This document shows positions 1 through 11,293 of a stretch of DNA of 64,000 nucleotides, in pieces. The position numbers and the translations under genes are program-made. The stretch lies in NCBI GenBank assembly GCA_039602395.1, contig JBCNJP010000003.1:27382140-27446139 (forward strand), in the 5' to 3' direction. This stretch comes from Deinandra increscens subsp. villosa. Taxonomy: Eukaryota; Streptophyta; Magnoliopsida; Asterales; Asteraceae. Position 1 is the stretch's first letter. Every line of letters begins with the position of its first letter. The notes beneath the pieces were generated by a model. That model did not search any database. It saw nothing but the letters and a program-made list of their open reading frames with translations, and had not been told where the DNA came from.

Positions 1-25
1 AGATAAAAATGGCTTGTTAACAAAA

Positions 26-238
26 ATGGCTTCTTCTTCTACAAACAAAAACATTCAAATGGTGAAGGATCTAGTTAAGAAAACAATTGATGATGAAAAT
101 CTGTTAGATCAGGTTACAAGAAACTCATTAGGGATGGTTACCATCTTGACATCTAATAACGTTAGTGATGATCTCATTTTAATCAGGGAACTAATCTCAG
201 AAGAAGCAACCGATCTTGTTAACAAGGCTACAAACTAA
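26..238 (+). other. Small open frame, unrecognised
   Basis: Open from an ATG at 26 to a stop at 236-238, about 70 codons, acidic and helix-prone with many Lys, Asp and Leu. I do not recognise a domain. It could be the tail of a decayed repeat-borne gene or chance. No splice context or promoter was seen, and the following 500 bases are AT-rich without a matching frame. Confidence 0.15.
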
Positions 239-763
239 GATAGTAGAGAAGGTGAAGGCCCCTTATCCAAAACCCTTGAAAAGAATAAACGCAAAAAGAA
301 TGGTGGTGAAGGGAATAGAAAAATTTTAGCTATCATGGTTAGGGCCTCTTTTGATTCATAATGTGAAGATTTAGGTTAATTTTCATGCATATTTTGTCGA
401 TCATTAGTTATCACATGTTTCAAATAGCCTTCATCAAATATAATATCTTTATCTTTTATATTATTATTCCTGTTTAGATAATAATGCAGATGATAGTGAG
501 TATAACGCATACATAAAAAAATCTAAAGTATCTAAAGCTTGTCCTTTAGTTATTACAATAAAACTAATAACAAAGAAATATTTAAAAAAAAATTAAAAAG
601 TAAAATCTGTATTAATAACGCAAGTATAACATTATCACGCAAGATTCAACAAAGGCTATTCTGGCTTAATAATGCAAGTATATTTAATTTCCATTCATAA
701 TGCAAGTACACAAAATTCTCACGCAAAAGTCAATAAACTACTACTACTCATCTTCTCCTTAAC

Positions 764-1151
764 CTAATGATTTTTACATGTTCTTCTATCATGACATTTC
801 TTACCACAAATCAAACAAATGCGAATCATTTTCCCTACACGACTACTAGCTTGCTCTTTCTTTGATTTTATCCTCTTATGCGACCCACGACCTTTGTTTT
901 TTATACCTCCAGGAAGCCTAGTCGTCCCATCTACAGGTTGGATAGCTTTTAATACAGTTCTTAAAAGCATAGTATATCTCATCTTGAACATCATTAAACA
1001 TGGTCCTCATATATATTCTTGTAGCTTGTTCTTCAAGAGGAAATTCAGTCCACATATCAGGAAATGCATATCTTGAATCATGATCGTTCTTACGATGAGT
1101 GTGCCATTGAATCTGAAGGGAGGATTCATAATTGTTAGAAAAAAAACTCAA
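764..1151 (-). pseudogene. FAR1/FHY3-like C-terminal fragment, frameshifted
   Basis: Two overlapping minus-strand frames together resemble the C-terminal part of FAR1-related proteins, which descend from Mutator-like (MULE) transposases. The upstream frame (1151 to 918) has the FPLEEQATRIYMRT and FNDVQDEIYYA stretch seen before the SWIM region of this family. The downstream frame (994 to 764) holds a basic segment followed by CLICGKKCHDRRTCKN, which matches the family's Cys/His-rich tail (CxxC...H...C). The two pieces are in different frames and the intervening SWIM/Cys-rich part seems shortened, so this is a deleted or frameshifted remnant. The DNA-binding and MULE domains are absent and may lie outside. 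Family call moderately sure. Confidence 0.5.
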
Positions 1152-1300
1152 GAAGGGTCATTTGTGAGTTTGTAACTAGACATAAAAATGATTTTCGCTC
1201 TCAAATCTTGATGTTGTACGCATAAGCCCAGACATCTACTCGTCATGAAATTATGCAGGGATCCACATTGACTTCATCTCAAATATATCACTAAGACACT

Positions 1301-1664
1301 TGTTAGAGTATAATCATATGTGTCAGTGTATGTCATGTGTTGTATCTAATAAGAGAAAGTTTGTGAGTCTACGGTTCAACTAACCGGGCCACGAACCGAA
1401 GGTTCGTGAGCAACGAACCAACAGTTCATTGTTGCTTGGTTCGCTGAGTAGTAATCTATTGTAAGTAGTTGACCTGGTTAGTTATGAGAACTCTTGTCAG
1501 TTGTGTCATTTCTGTGTGTGTTTTCTATGGAGAGAGAGAGAGAGAGAGAACCAGAGCTTTGCATATTGATACTTCTTGTGTTTCAATAAAACCAAAGCTT
1601 ATTTACTTTCTTGTTCACTAGATTGATCAATTCACCAGTAGTAAGATCCATCTAGGTACTTACA
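1301..1664 (+). repeat. 5' LTR of the decayed copia-like element
   Basis: Begins TGTTAGAGTATAATC and ends GGTACTTACA, 364 bp, placed 2 nt before the tRNA-Met primer binding site. It contains a (GA)n run at about 1530-1549 and, near 1390-1440, several GGTTCG/CGAACC words in both orientations that also dominate the leader. No partner LTR was found in the window. Confidence 0.65.
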
Positions 1665-1666
1665 AG

Positions 1667-1678
1667 TGGTATCAGAGC
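1667..1678 (+). promoter_or_regulatory. Primer binding site (tRNA-iMet)
   Basis: TGGTATCAGAGC is the standard plant retrotransposon primer binding site, complementary to the initiator methionine tRNA 3' end. It sits 2 nt after the LTR end and fixes the element orientation as plus. Confidence 0.8.
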
Positions 1679-1875
1679 ATTCTAGGTTGCTCTACCGGTC
1701 TGATTTGTTCGAGTTTGAAATATTCTAGTGAGAGAAAGTGGGGTTTCTTTCATTTTTCTCAAATTTGAGGGTTTCTGGTGTCAAAATTGGTTTCTAAACA
1801 TTCCTTGAGTGTTGTTCTTGCTTATTGCTGCAAATCACTGTCCAAAACCTTCAAGTTCGTCAAAATTAGAATTTT

Positions 1876-2262
1876 TGAGTTTGGTTCGTCGGTTGATAGG
1901 TTCGGTTCGCTAATTGAATTTACTGGTTCGTCTCTTGAATATTCACTGTTGGTTCGCGGGTATTTGGTTCGTCCGTTGAAGTTTGTCTTTGGTTCGTCCG
2001 TTGAAGTTTGTCTTTGGTTCGTCTAACCATTCTTCATCCTTGGTTCGTGGCGGTTATCGATTGGTTCGCGACACTTATTTCAACAAACCGTTGGTTCGCT
2101 CAGTCCTTCTTGGTTCGTTCATCTGCTTTGGTCCGTTAATAACTCCGGTTCGCAAGCTTCTTGGTTCGTTCTAAGGATTTTTTATTCGCTGGTTAATTGG
2201 ATTGACTTTCTCGGTTCGTTTGATTATTTTTCGGTTTGGAGCAAGACTTACTTGGTTCGTTG
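1876..2262 (+). repeat. GGTTCG word array in the copia leader
   Basis: About fifteen copies of GGTTCG, many as TTGGTTCGT, in under 400 bases between the primer binding site and gag, with irregular 10-50 bp spacing. One 25-bp unit is tandemly duplicated (about 1966-2016). The small open frames here only reflect the repeats. Confidence 0.7.
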
Positions 2263-2472
2263 AATAGGATTTGTTGGGTTTCACTAAAACAGGCATAACT
2301 TGAGATCCATATGGAGTTAGAAGGTCTATCACCAGCCAAAATGACCGTCTCAACGAGATCTACACTTTCACTGCCTTATTGCTAATGTCATCAATTTTGA
2401 CCCTCAAATTCCACTTCTAAGACCTCCATTTTTGCATTTAAAGTTTTTGATATTCAATACTATAAGTTTAAT

Positions 2473-3630
2473 ATGTCTGATTTTCAAGCTTTTGCGGCTA
2501 TGCAAAGCACGATGCAGGCCAAGCTCAATTATGATAACGAAACGGAACAAGTCAGAAAGTTCCCAAGTTATTGCAATTGGAAGATTATTATAATTGGAAG
2601 CTAAGGTTTTTGGCTTATATCAGTACAAATGATATTGATTTGTGAATTCCGATTGAACATGATTACACTCATCCTAAGGATGCTCGAGGAGAAGCTAAAG
2701 AGTTAAAGATTTTATATCTGGTCAAAGAGAAAGTTATGAACTCGAAAAGAATGCTTATGGTTATCTTACCATGGCATTACCTAAAGAGTTGCTATATCAG
2801 TCAACACATGTACAAAATCTATACCATTATGGGATGCTTTAGCTGCAAGATGCAAAGGGAATGATCAGTACAAAAAGAGCAAATGAAAGGTCTTGAACAA
2901 AGAATTTGATAATTTTCAACATTATGAGAAGGAAAATATTACTGCTCTAGTATCACGGTTTTAAATCTGATAAGTGAACAGAAGATGGTTGATATATAAA
3001 AGAGTGAAGAGGAATTAAAAGAAAAGTTGCTGGAAGCATTACCTGAAAAATGGTAGAATTATGTGTTATTGCTTACTCATGACAAAGAATTCACAACATT
3101 ATCATTTCATGCTTTGACAAGAAAACTCCAAGGCGATGGAAATGGAAATGTTAAATGCTCATAAATCAACTACTCAACTTCAAAATCCAGAGTTATATCA
3201 TGGTTAGAATTCAACAACTATCAATGCAAAGTCTAAATCACTTGGTTTTGGTTTATCACCTTCAATAGCATTTCTTGCTAGAAATGTTCCTGTAGATACT
3301 GAAGATTCTAGTTATACTAAAGGTTGCAGTTTTACTATTTTGCATCAATCAAATTAAACTGCATTTGTTACCAAGACAACATATGATCATCTGGCTTTAA
3401 TTTCTAGTTTGTTATCATCATATTATGGATTTCTGACTGGTAGTATGCCAACTGCTGATTTGTTAGAAGAAGATATAGGTCAAATAGATCCAGATAGTCT
3501 TGAACTTATGGATAGTAATTGGTCTATAGAAATGCTTGTGCAGAGAGCTAATAATGTCGATGAATGCAAAAAATTAAATGTGATTCAAATAATAGATAAA
3601 CATCTTGATCTCGCAAAAATCAATTAGAGA
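2473..3630 (+). pseudogene. copia gag remnant (UBN2-type)
   Basis: From ATG 2473 the translation resembles the capsid part of copia gag (UBN2 type), with residues such as YWKLRFLAYI, an EHDYTHP-like stretch, LNKEFDNFQHYEKENITAL in another frame, and EEELKEKLLEALPEKW. The longest open piece (3409-3627) is acidic (DIGQIDPDSLELMD) and matches the linker before the zinc knuckle in this gag type. Several frameshifts and stops break it. It ends at 3630, where a hAT-like element is inserted. Confidence 0.6.
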
Positions 3631-4458
3631 TAGGGGTGATCAAAGTCGGGAAATCGACCTTTTGGTACCGACCCGAGACCGAGACCGAATCCCGATTTTG
3701 AGGAAAAGTCTTACTGAGTCCCAAATGAAAAATGTATATCGGGTATTGGTCTCCCAACCGAAAATTGTTGGTCGGTTTTCGGGTCTCCCGAATCCCGACT
3801 TTTGTGTAGAAAAATATCCCAATTGTCCATGTCCACCATACCCCCAAGATAAATCTCGACCTTCATCTTTGAATGTATAAACAAAAATAATATCAATGTT
3901 CCGTAATAAAAATTACTATTCTATCCTTAGCTAAAATCTGACATTGCATTTGTCATACCAGTTAAAGGAATGATATCCAATTATCCACCACTTGCTATTT
4001 GAATTACACAAACACCCTCCAAACTAGGAATTGGCTGAGGTTACCAACCACCAACCCGATTACCTCTTCCAAGTTCATTGTTATCATTTATCAATTTTAC
4101 TTATTATCACTTTTTTTTTGGAAAATAATATATTCTCAAAAAATAGAGAATTTCTTACCACCCCAGCTCCAGAAATGGCCATCATTAGTAATAACTGTTG
4201 CAAAAAAACCACCGCATGCAAGTATGCAACAAATACAAAAGGCACTGGTAATGCATTGACTTTAAATTGTGCCAACAATCGGTCGGGATCGGGATCATCG
4301 GGAACTTCTCGGTTTTTACCGAGACCAAGACCGAGACCGGTTTGTGCTAATCTAGAGACCAACATACAAAGTCGGGAAGTAAAATCGGTTCGGTAATCGG
4401 GATTTTTCAGGTCGGGATCTCGGGATTTTTCAGGATCCCGACTTTTTGATCACCCCTA
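3631..4458. mobile_element. hAT-like non-autonomous element, 828 bp
   Basis: Terminal inverted repeats: TAGGGGTGATCAAAGTCGGG at the left end, and its complement with a two-base indel (CCCGACTTTTTGATCACCCCTA) at the right end. It is flanked by a perfect 8-bp target duplication ATTAGAGA (3623-3630 and 4459-4466). TAGGGGTG ends and 8-bp duplications are hAT hallmarks. Subterminal DNA at both ends is rich in GACCGAGACC and CGGGAATC/GATTCCCG words, typical of hAT transposase-binding regions. Internal open frames (for example 4031-4396) show no transposase domain, so it would need a transposase in trans. Confidence 0.85.
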
Positions 4459-4766
4459 ATTAGAGATCTTACAATACGCATCTTCCATTACGTCGAAATC
4501 CGAGTCAAAGTACTATGCTTCGTAAATCGAAACTAGTTTATATCAAATTTCAATCTAGTAAAGCTATTTATACATGACGGGGCATGAAATACTATAAAAT
4601 TAACTAAACCCTGATTATTAGCGTGGAAGAAATCACGCAACACATACCATTTAAAACATGTAAAATGACGATAAGGCCTCCACGTAAAAACATAAAGCTA
4701 CACGTGTCTGGCTGAGAAGCTTTTGCGTACTTCGCACGCAAAATGGCCTTTGTACCATACCTTTCA

Positions 4767-4768
<2 letters not shown>

Positions 4769-4823
<55 letters not shown>
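4769..4823. repeat. (TA)n microsatellite
   Basis: About 27 uninterrupted TA units preceded by CTTTCATC. Confidence 0.95.
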
Positions 4824-4827
<4 letters not shown>

Positions 4828-5006
4828 TTGGCTTGATTATATTCTATCTTTTTCAATATAATCCCAATTTTTAACGGTTATCTTTTGTCCACCATAAAGT
4901 TTGAACTCTCACCATTTAAAAGGCAAAACATTATCCAAAACACAAAAATACCATTGAACTAAATATCCTTTGTTAAAATATAACCCATTTAAATACGATA
5001 CTAAAC

Positions 5007-5134
5007 AGATTAAGTCTCCACACCTTCATTAGGTGATTGGAGCATTCTATATATAAGAATATAAATTACACAAATAATACAACATAAATGGAAAATTACA
5101 TAAATGATCCTCTACAAATTATATATTGCTAACA
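5007..5134 (-). repeat. 3' LTR of the copia element
   Basis: 128 bp. On the minus strand it reads TGTTAGCAATATATAATTTG to CTTAATCT. It differs from the other LTR only at two C/T positions near 5027 and 5111. Confidence 0.9.
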
Positions 5135-8100
5135 TCCCCCCTCAAGCTGAACGGTGCAGGACCCAGACAAAGAAGTTTACGAAAGTATTCAAACTGATCA
5201 CGTGGCAGACTTTTGGTGAACATATCAGCAACCTGAAGCTTGGACGGAATAAACTTTGTGTGTAATTTTCCCGAGGTAACAAGTTCACGAAGAAAGTGAT
5301 AATCAAGGCCAATGTGTTTGGAGCGTTTGTGAGCAACAGGATTCTGAGACATAAAGAGAGCACTTTGATTATCACATAGTAACGTGGGTCGATCAGGTGG
5401 AAGAGCATGGAGTTCTTGAAGTAGATGTGTTATCCAAACGATCTCAGTCGCCGTGTTTGCCATAGCACGATACTCAGATTCACAACTTGAGCGAGCAACA
5501 GAGTTTTGCTTTTTAGCACTCCAAGAAACTAGATTTCCACCAAGAAAGATGGAGTATCCATACGTGGACCGTCTGGTTTCTATACACCGTGCCCAATCAG
5601 CATCGGAGTATCCAAGGATGTTAGATTGAGCACGTTTAGAAAAGGTTAAACCATAGGTGATTGTCCCTATAAGATACCTCAGCATCCTTTTGACATGCTG
5701 AAAGTGATCTTGTGTGGGTGCTTGAAGAAACTGGCTGAGTTGATTAACACTATATGAGATGTCCAGTCTTGTAATGGTCAAATATTGAAGAGCCCCAATG
5801 ATGGACCGATAAAGCGTAGGATCATGAAATGGATCTCCATCTTTGACAAGTGAGACATTGGGAGAAAGTGGTGTGGGCATAGGTTTAGCATCAAGCATGT
5901 TGGCTTTGAGAAGAACTTCTTTAGCATACTTTGTTTGACTAAAAAATAAGGCACTTGTAATTTTGGAGACTTCAAGACCAAGAAAATAACTGAGATCACC
6001 GAGGTCCTTAATAGCAAACTCTTTGTGTAGACAAGTTACGAATGCACTGACTATTTGTTCATTGTTACCTGTTAAAATAAGGTCATCAACATACAAAAGT
6101 AAGTAGATAATGCAAGCATCACGTTTAAAGATAAACAGGGACGGATCAGCACGACTGCAGGAAAAGTCGTTGTCAATAAGAAAGGTACTAAGTCGTTGGT
6201 ACCAAGCCCGTGGGGCTTGCTTAAGTCCATATATTGCCTTGTTTAGACGACAGACATGATGCGGTAATTGAGGATCAATAAAACCAGGTGGTTGTTCCAT
6301 GAACACCTCTTCACTTAACGTCCCGTGCAAGAAGGCGTTGTTTACATCCAATTGATGAAGCTTCCATCCATACATCGTGGCAAGAGATAAAACGGTTCGA
6401 ATAGTGGTAGCCTTAACAACTGGGCTAAACGTATATGAGAAATCTAAACCTGGAACCTGGGAGTATCCTTGAGCAACGAGTCGTGCTTTGTGGCGATCCA
6501 AAGACCCATCTGCACGAATTTTAGTACGAAAAAGCCATTTGCAACCGACAACATTAGTATTCTTTGGACGCGGGACAGGAGTCCACGTATTGTTTAACTG
6601 CAGAGCACTTAATTCTTTGTTCATGGCATTAACCCAATGAGGATAGCGGGCGACTGTTTTGTGTGAGCGGGGATCGGATGTGGCAAGAAGAGATTGAATA
6701 ACTGGGCTTTGGATGGAGATGTTCGCACAATGTTTAGGTTTAAAGATTCCGGCTTTGGCACGAGTGATCATTGTGTGGCCCTGAGTAGGTGGTAATGGCG
6801 GATGCGGAATGACGGGCTGAGTGGATGGGCTCGACGGTGGGGAAGGTGATAGGCTCGATGGTGGAGTAGGTGAGGGGCTGTGATCCGAGCTACCAAAGGA
6901 GGTACTAGACGAATCTGATGAAGAGGCCGAATCCTCATCAGATGAGGCGAACACAGTTGGGCCAGGTTGGGCCTGGGCAACATCACATAATGGGCATTTG
7001 TTGGTGGCAGTGGAATGATGATGGCAAATTTCAGTGGGATTTTTGATAGAAATAATTTTTGGTGGGGCAGTAGGATAATGATTGGATTTATTTATAAGGG
7101 ATGGACCAGGTTCAAGAAAAGAGGTGATGGGAATGTCAGATGGAACATGCGACATATTGGAGTCAGAAAACGGGAACACTGTTTCATCAAATTTTGCGTG
7201 ACGGGTGATGTAATTGCGGTTGGTATTGGGGTCAAAACATCGATAACCTTTATATTGAGTGTTGTACCCAAGGAATATGCATGGGAAAGCACGTGGTTCA
7301 AGTTTATTTATGGCATAGGGACGGAGATACGGGAAGACACGACAACCGAAGGTGCGAAAATTGTTGTAGTTAGGCGGATAGTGATAGAGTAACTCAAAAG
7401 GAAGCTTATTTTCAGTTACCTTTGATGGTAACCTATTAATTATATGTGCGGCGCTGATAAAGGCTTCAACCCAAAAATGTAAGGGAGTTTTTGAGTTAAA
7501 CAAGAGAGCAAGACCCGTCTCGACGATGTGCCTATGTTTGCGTTCGACCCGACCATTTTGTTCGGGTGTATATGGGCACGAAATGCGGTGAAAAATCCCG
7601 TTGTCATCAAAGATTTTCTTGACAATGTGGTTAACGAATTCGGAGCCGCCATCACTTTGAAAGACTTTGATAGTGGTGGAAAGTTGAGTTTGCACAAGTT
7701 TGATGTAACTTGTAAGAACTTGATAGAAGTCGGTTTTGACACGTAAGGGATAGATCCACGTAAACCGGCTATGACCGTCAACAAAGGCCACATAATAGCG
7801 ATACCCATCATTGGACACGATGGGAGATGGTCCCCATAGATAACAATGAATGAGATCCAAAGGCTTAGGAGCACGTTTTTCATTGATATCAAACGAAATT
7901 TTGTGGCTTTTGGCCATTTGACACGTCATGCAAACATTTGGTCTAGGTAATAAAGACGTGACATTCAAGGAGCCAATATTATTCAATAGTTTGATTACAT
8001 CAAAATTGACATGTCCTAAACGGGCATGCCATAATTCAAACGATTCTTTATTGGAGGAAGCTATAAAAGCTTGTGGTTCATCCTTCAACACGTAGAGACC

Positions 8101-9360
8101 ATTTTCACATAGGCCCCGGGCTAGCGTTTGCTTCGTTGAACGATTCCGAATAAGAAACGACGGATATGAGAATAGAACATAAACATGATTGTCACGTGTC
8201 AACTTACTAATTGAGAGTAGATTTTTCGTGATATGAGGAACAACAAGAGCATTTTTGAGACAAATATTAGGGGGAATAACGAAAAAACCCGTATGAGTAA
8301 CGGGAAGACTATTACCATTACCGATAGTGACACGAGACGTACCAGAAACCGGAATGTTTGTTTGAGTTTGGGATGTTGCACCGACCATGTGATCGGTAGC
8401 GCCGGAGTCCACGTACCAGTCGGGGTTGGAGTTCGAAACCGTGCACTTATTCTTAAAAGCTTGAGCAACCTGTGCTTCAACCGGAGCACTGTTAGCAGCA
8501 GTTTGATTGAGAAGGCTATAGCAGTTTGAAGCCTTATGACCCGGTTTTCCGCACCACTGGCACAGATCCGGCTGATGGTAGTGACCACCACAACCACCGC
8601 GACCTCCACGATTGTAACTCCAGTTGTATGGACGAGCATTGTTTCTGCCCTTATTGGTAAACCGGTTCTGGGAGGGGCAGGAATTCTGGGCAGAGAAAGC
8701 AACAGCGGTGGCCGGTGTTTGGCCATGGAGACTCCGGGTAAACAGCTCTGAATTTTCAGCACGGGTTTGAAGTTCACGCAAGGTTATGTTCGGCTGGGCG
8801 GCTTTCAAAGAGATGGAGAAGTTTTCAAAAGCCGGTCCAAGACCCCTATAGAACGCATGTGTTTTGTCTGACTCCGGCATAGGTTTTCCGATCGCTGCCA
8901 ATTAATCAACTAAAGCTTTGAATCGCCGGCCAAATTCTGCCACATTCTGAGTACCTTTCGTAAGGGAATTTAACTGGTCTTTGATGTTCTGTTCTCTTTC
9001 AACAGAAGCATTAGAGTAAATAGCAGCCAACACCTGCCATTTTTCACGGGCTGTTGAGTAACCGACGACGTCTGGGAAGACTTCTTCGGTGAGACTGTTG
9101 TGCAAGAGGACCACAGCTTTCTTCTCGTCAGATTTCCAGGCCGAGAACAGAGGATTAGGGACATCTTTGTCACCTTTAAGAACGGTTTCTGACGGGATCG
9201 GAGTCCCGTCAATGTGAGCCGACAGATCTTGGTACTCAAAGAGAGCAGTCATGTGGTTGAGCAAGAGAACATAATTGGTAGGAGATAGACACATTGGAAG
9301 CGAGTGAAACGCAAAATTGAATTTGGATAGTTGAGTCATATCCATGGAGGAGGAGGCCAT
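5119..9360 (-). pseudogene. copia gag-pol, one nonsense codon and integrase Asp lost
   Basis: Likely start is the ATG at 9360 (MASSSMDM), just after the leader. The gag capsid frame runs to an in-frame TAA at 8902-8904, then continues in the same frame for 1,260 codons. Counting residues from codon 8899-8901: zinc knuckle CQWCGKPGHKASNC at 114-127, protease DSGATD at 165-170, pre-integrase region with HARLGH and CxxC at about 290-330, integrase from about 345, RT with LDVNNAFLHG (851-860) and YVDD (937-940), RNase H with D1100, E1142, D1177 and the RSKHIGLDYHF block near 1200. Integrase keeps D417 and E453 (D35E spacing). The first catalytic position, normally Asp in the HxDLWGP motif, is Tyr354 (codon 7840-7842). 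The element is otherwise free of frameshifts. Confidence 0.93.
5135..5143 (-). promoter_or_regulatory. Polypurine tract
   Basis: On the minus strand GAGGGGGGA directly abuts the TGTTAG of the 3' LTR, as required for plus-strand DNA priming. Confidence 0.85.
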
Positions 9361-9465
9361 TGCAAGAGGGAAGAAGATGAAGATGCGAGGCAGGTAATAT
9401 GATCGGAGGGGAAGAGGGAACGTAGGGAAGGGAAACATGTGAGAGAATAGGAAGGAGAAAAGTTA

Positions 9466-9480
9466 GGCTCAATGATACCA
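9466..9480 (-). promoter_or_regulatory. Primer binding site
   Basis: The minus strand reads TGGTATCATTGAGCC, 5 nt after the 5' LTR. The first 8 bases match the tRNA-iMet site; the rest departs from the usual TGGTATCAGAGCC. Confidence 0.65.
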
Positions 9481-9485
9481 TAAAT

Positions 9486-9613
9486 AGATTAAGTCTCCAC
9501 ACCTTTATTAGGTGATTGGAGCATTCTATATATAAGAATATAAATTACACAAATAATACAACATAAATGGAAAATTACATAAATGATCCTTTACAAATTA
9601 TATATTGCTAACA
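9486..9613 (-). repeat. 5' LTR of the copia element
   Basis: 128 bp, two substitutions from the copy at 5007-5134, both C/T. It holds TATATATAAG/CTTATATATA near 9528-9537, a possible TATA box. Confidence 0.9.
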
Positions 9614-11280
9614 GAAACTTCTATATATTGAAGGGTTTGTTAGATGCTAGGGATCCTATACATTAAATGAGATGACTTTACTTGATAGAGGGTTTTGTAA
9701 TTTAGATAGAGGTTCTGAATTGATATTGGTGTAATTTAGAATGAAAACTTGAAAAGTAATTTACGAGTGAAAGTAATATTGGTGTAATTTAATATGAAAA
9801 GTAATTTACCAGTAAAAGCAGGATAGATATACCTTATAAAAAAAATAGGGATTCTGTCCAACAAAAATTCTTTTGTTAAGAGGTTGGCGCAAAAACCAAA
9901 AACTCAAGCAACCAATGACCTTCTTTATCAGATTCTCCAAAGCAGTCCAACTTGAATTCATGTCATGCTTGAAGCTTGAACAATCTTAAATTTCTTTAAT
10001 AAATGGATTAGTTAATTATTGGGTTTTTAATCTAAACTCGCTTTAATAAACAAACCTACAAAGAAATAATGAAAGTGAAATATAAAAGAAAATTAACAAC
10101 CATATCATACATACCTGTCCAAAACTATATATTATGTTCAGGTGCTATCTTTTGATTCTTTTGTATAAAAATAATGATTGTATAACCAACCAAAAATAGT
10201 ATATTAGTTTTTAAAAGATTTTTTTAACTTAAAACATGTCAAATACGGTATCATGCCCACTTCCATTATTTAAGGAAATCTCGTTTCCTAAAGCAAATAG
10301 CATAAAGCTTTTTCTTTTAAAGAAAACCACTAATCTTCCTACTCTAATAAACAATTACAATTGTTGACACTTGTCAACACTAGAATCATTCTCACACAAA
10401 TTTTCCCTCCCAAATCTACTCCCTAATAATTTTTTTTTTTGGAAATTAATCCCTTACAATCATGATATATTTTTATTTAATTATATTTATGTAATTATGA
10501 CAATCATATATTAATTTACATCTAATTTTTATTTAAAATGATTTTCTAAACTATTATTATTTTCATTTAATAAATATTCAAAAAAAACTTATAAAATATC
10601 AATAGACACTTATTTACCGTGTTTTTTCAAATATAATTGAGCACATCATATTTAATATTATAATTAATGAATAACTAATATTGTTTTACAAATCCAATCA
10701 ACATTGTGGATGATACTATTTATAGAGAAATCTGTAAACGATAAAATTTATGTTCATAATATCCAACATTAAATAGTTTTTCTATCATATCAAATGATCC
10801 ATGTTCATTCAAATTGGAAATTTTAAACATCATGACTAATACAATTGTACGTTTTCTAATATATACCAAAATAAATATTTTTTATTGATTTAACATTATA
10901 ATATTCTGATTATAATTTAGACTTTATACTCAGCAATTAGAATTGATAAAATTTTATACTCACCTAACTTTTATCGAAACTTAAAGTCTCAAGTTTATCA
11001 AATCATAAGTTAGTGTTAGTCGCTATTCAGGGTTGGATTGTTTTTCTAACAACCACTTTTTATAGATGAACATGTTTATGTTGTATTTTTTCCAAATATA
11101 CAAGTAGAGACATGCTCTAAATATTTTTTTATGAAGAAGATAAAGTCACAAATACCATATTATGAATTATAACTTTGTTAAATGTAATGTAATACGTTAT
11201 TCGGGTAATAAAACGAGTATGAATGAATTATCAATTATATATATTTTCTAATGATTTAACCCATACAACCCTTTACCAAA
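9614..11280. other. AT-rich intergenic DNA, no gene seen
   Basis: About 1.7 kb of AT-rich sequence with no open frame of note on either strand and no recognised domain. Its right part may be the body of the Helitron whose 3' end lies at 11323; no 5' TC terminus could be placed. Confidence 0.5.
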
Positions 11281-11293
11281 AAAAAATTGATTT

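Larger units (their letters stand above)
1301..4560 (+). mobile_element. Decayed Ty1/copia-like element, 3' part not recognised
   Basis: Starts with a TG...CA LTR (1301-1664), followed by an initiator tRNA-Met primer binding site and a gag remnant. No protease, integrase or reverse transcriptase and no second LTR were found before 5007, so it is truncated. The gag remnant is interrupted by an 828-bp hAT-like element. The right boundary is a guess. Confidence 0.6.
5007..9613 (-). mobile_element. Ty1/copia element with 128-bp LTRs, nearly complete
   Basis: A 4,607-bp copia retrotransposon on the minus strand: two 128-bp LTRs differing at two positions by eye, a G-rich polypurine tract, a tRNA-Met-type primer site and a single gag-pol frame in copia order (gag, protease, integrase, RT, RNase H). 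Flanks are TAAAC (5002-5006) and GAAAC (9614-9618), a 4-of-5 match as expected for an aged 5-bp duplication. The very short LTRs and protein style suggest the Ale/Retrofit lineage (inference). Confidence 0.93.

Noticed and set aside
1667..1678. tRNA gene remnants at the TGGTATCAGAGC sites
   Set aside because: Only the primer-binding complement is present at these sites; no cloverleaf, A box or B box.
1876..2262. CRISPR-like array of GGTTCG words
   Set aside because: Words are too short, spacing is irregular, and the context is a plant LTR element.
4031..4396. 121-codon frame inside the hAT-like element
   Set aside because: Low complexity with Arg-Pro repeats from subterminal words; no transposase (BED, hAT dimerisation) features.
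7015..7392. 125-codon plus-strand open frame
   Set aside because: Lies antisense to the copia integrase region; no domain; shadow of the real minus frame.
5007..9613. Endogenous pararetrovirus
   Set aside because: Integrase, copia gene order, LTRs and near-5-bp duplication identify a Ty1/copia retrotransposon; no movement protein.
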